DNA from: DATDSR01 sp038062165
Lineage (GTDB): Bacteria; Patescibacteriota; Minisyncoccia; Phycocordibacterales; DATDSR01
Assembly: GCA_038062165.1 (NCBI GenBank)
Contig: JBBTXQ010000011.1
Coordinates: 1-6,952 of the forward strand
Reading direction: 5' to 3'
Length of the DNA stretch: 6,952 nt
How positions within the stretch are numbered: position 1 is the first letter of the stretch; each line of letters begins with the position of its first letter. The notes under the pieces were generated by a model. That model was given only the letters and a program-made list of their open reading frames with translations. It ran no database searches and was not told where the DNA came from. Position numbers and translations under genes: made by a program. This document shows positions 6,430 to 6,952 of this stretch, piece by piece.

Positions 6430-6952
6430 AAAGCAAATCAAGATTAAACAGTTTATCCTTAGCTGGGCTTGTTCTAACAAAGTTATCGTAGTCACTAGGT
6501 AGGTCAAATTGTTCTTTTAAATCTTGAGTTTTAAGTAAATTTCCCCATCGATTGTCTTTTGAATAATCTTGGAAACTAGACCAAGTATAAGTTTCGTATG
6601 GAACCCCTAGTTCTATGGGATTACGGTGAATATAGGCGGTTGTATGTAGGAATTGCTCATTCGATTCGATATGAACCGCTCTAAATGGTCCACCAAAAAG
6701 ATGATCAATTTTTTCGTGACAGGTATTGAAATACATACTATAAGCAGTTAGTAGACGATGCATATATCTAGAAATTCCACCTTCTTTTATCTCCTTCAAA
6801 ATTATGTGATAGTGATTTGGCATGAGAGCAAAACAAATTAATTCAACAACACGATTTTCGCTGACCAAATTCGCTACTTCTAGGAGTTCATGTCCACTAA
6901 TTGAAAATTTTTGCATATAACGCCGAAGGTTGTCGAATTGTTCTAACGATTG
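6428..6952 (-). CDS. IS200-like Y1 (HUH) transposase, 5' end cut by the window edge
   Basis: Read on the minus strand, the frame stays open to the window edge; 12 codons precede the internal ATG at 6914-6916, so the true start lies outside. The protein is a single-strand DNA transposase that nicks and rejoins element ends through a tyrosine. The HUH metal-binding motif is HYH (bases 6806-6814, within PNHYHIIL). The nucleophile is probably one of the two Tyr in AYSMYFN (bases 6740-6742 or 6731-6733). FGGPFRAVHIES, then AYIHRNPIELG and WSSFQDY, complete the pattern of the REP-associated and IS200-like family. A tail of about 40 residues follows, as in many Patescibacteria copies. The key motifs are intact, with no stop or frameshift in the visible part, so the protein may be active. 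No accessory gene such as tnpB is visible on this side. It converges on NDH-2 with a 24-bp gap filled by the inverted repeat. Confidence 0.9.
   Translation of the reverse strand, partial: QSLEQFDNLRRYMQKFSISGHELLEVANLVSENRVVELICFALMPNHYHIILKEIKEGGISRYMHRLLTAYSMYFNTCHEKIDHLFGGPFRAVHIESNEQFLHTTAYIHRNPIELGVPYETYTWSSFQDYSKDNRWGNLLKTQDLKEQFDLPSDYDNFVRTSPAKDKLFNLDLL

Noticed and set aside
6304..6507. A 67-codon minus-strand frame overlapping the NDH-2 end and the transposase end
   Set aside because: It overlaps two confident genes and the inverted repeat, and its translation resembles nothing.

Overview
The window looks like part of a Candidate Phyla Radiation genome, most likely Parcubacteria or a close Patescibacteria relative. 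The main evidence is the 1166-residue secreted protein at 909-4409. It has a signal peptide, a short Gln/Leu coiled coil, a peptidoglycan-binding-like domain, a poly-Thr linker, serial beta-sandwich repeats and a tail with FLWSPN and DWTNGY. I know this layout from Parcubacteria surface (S-layer-like) proteins. The N-terminal pattern of the first gene and the style of the Y1 transposase agree. All five genes end in TAA and none needs TGA recoding, so the standard bacterial code fits. The assignment rests on recalled family patterns, not a search.

Layout. 1-630 is the 3' part of a winged-helix DNA-binding protein, open through the left edge. 631-908 is a non-coding gap rich in structure: a nested inverted repeat carrying a perfect DnaA-box 9-mer, a TATAAT inside a small palindrome, two pairs of direct repeats and a leader hairpin. 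909-4409 is the surface-layer-like gene, closed by a 15-bp intrinsic terminator. 4471-5169 encodes a membrane-anchored TPR protein. Its putative extended -10 promoter lies in the T-tract of that terminator and predicts a leaderless mRNA. 5159-6403 encodes a type II NADH dehydrogenase (NDH-2) overlapping the TPR gene by 11 nt. A 10-bp inverted repeat spans 6403-6429. 6428-6952 is an IS200-like Y1 transposase on the minus strand, cut by the right edge.

How they fit together. The surface gene is probably a monocistronic, highly expressed unit; its codons are visibly more C-ending than those of its neighbours. The TPR and NDH-2 genes form a two-gene, probably translationally coupled unit, both membrane-associated, possibly for redox balance. 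The transposase is a separate mobile unit converging on them. I found no CRISPR array, tRNA, rRNA or defence system. The most unusual signals are the terminator/promoter overlap with the predicted leaderless start, the altered quinone-site motif in NDH-2, and the palindrome-rich gap before the surface gene.
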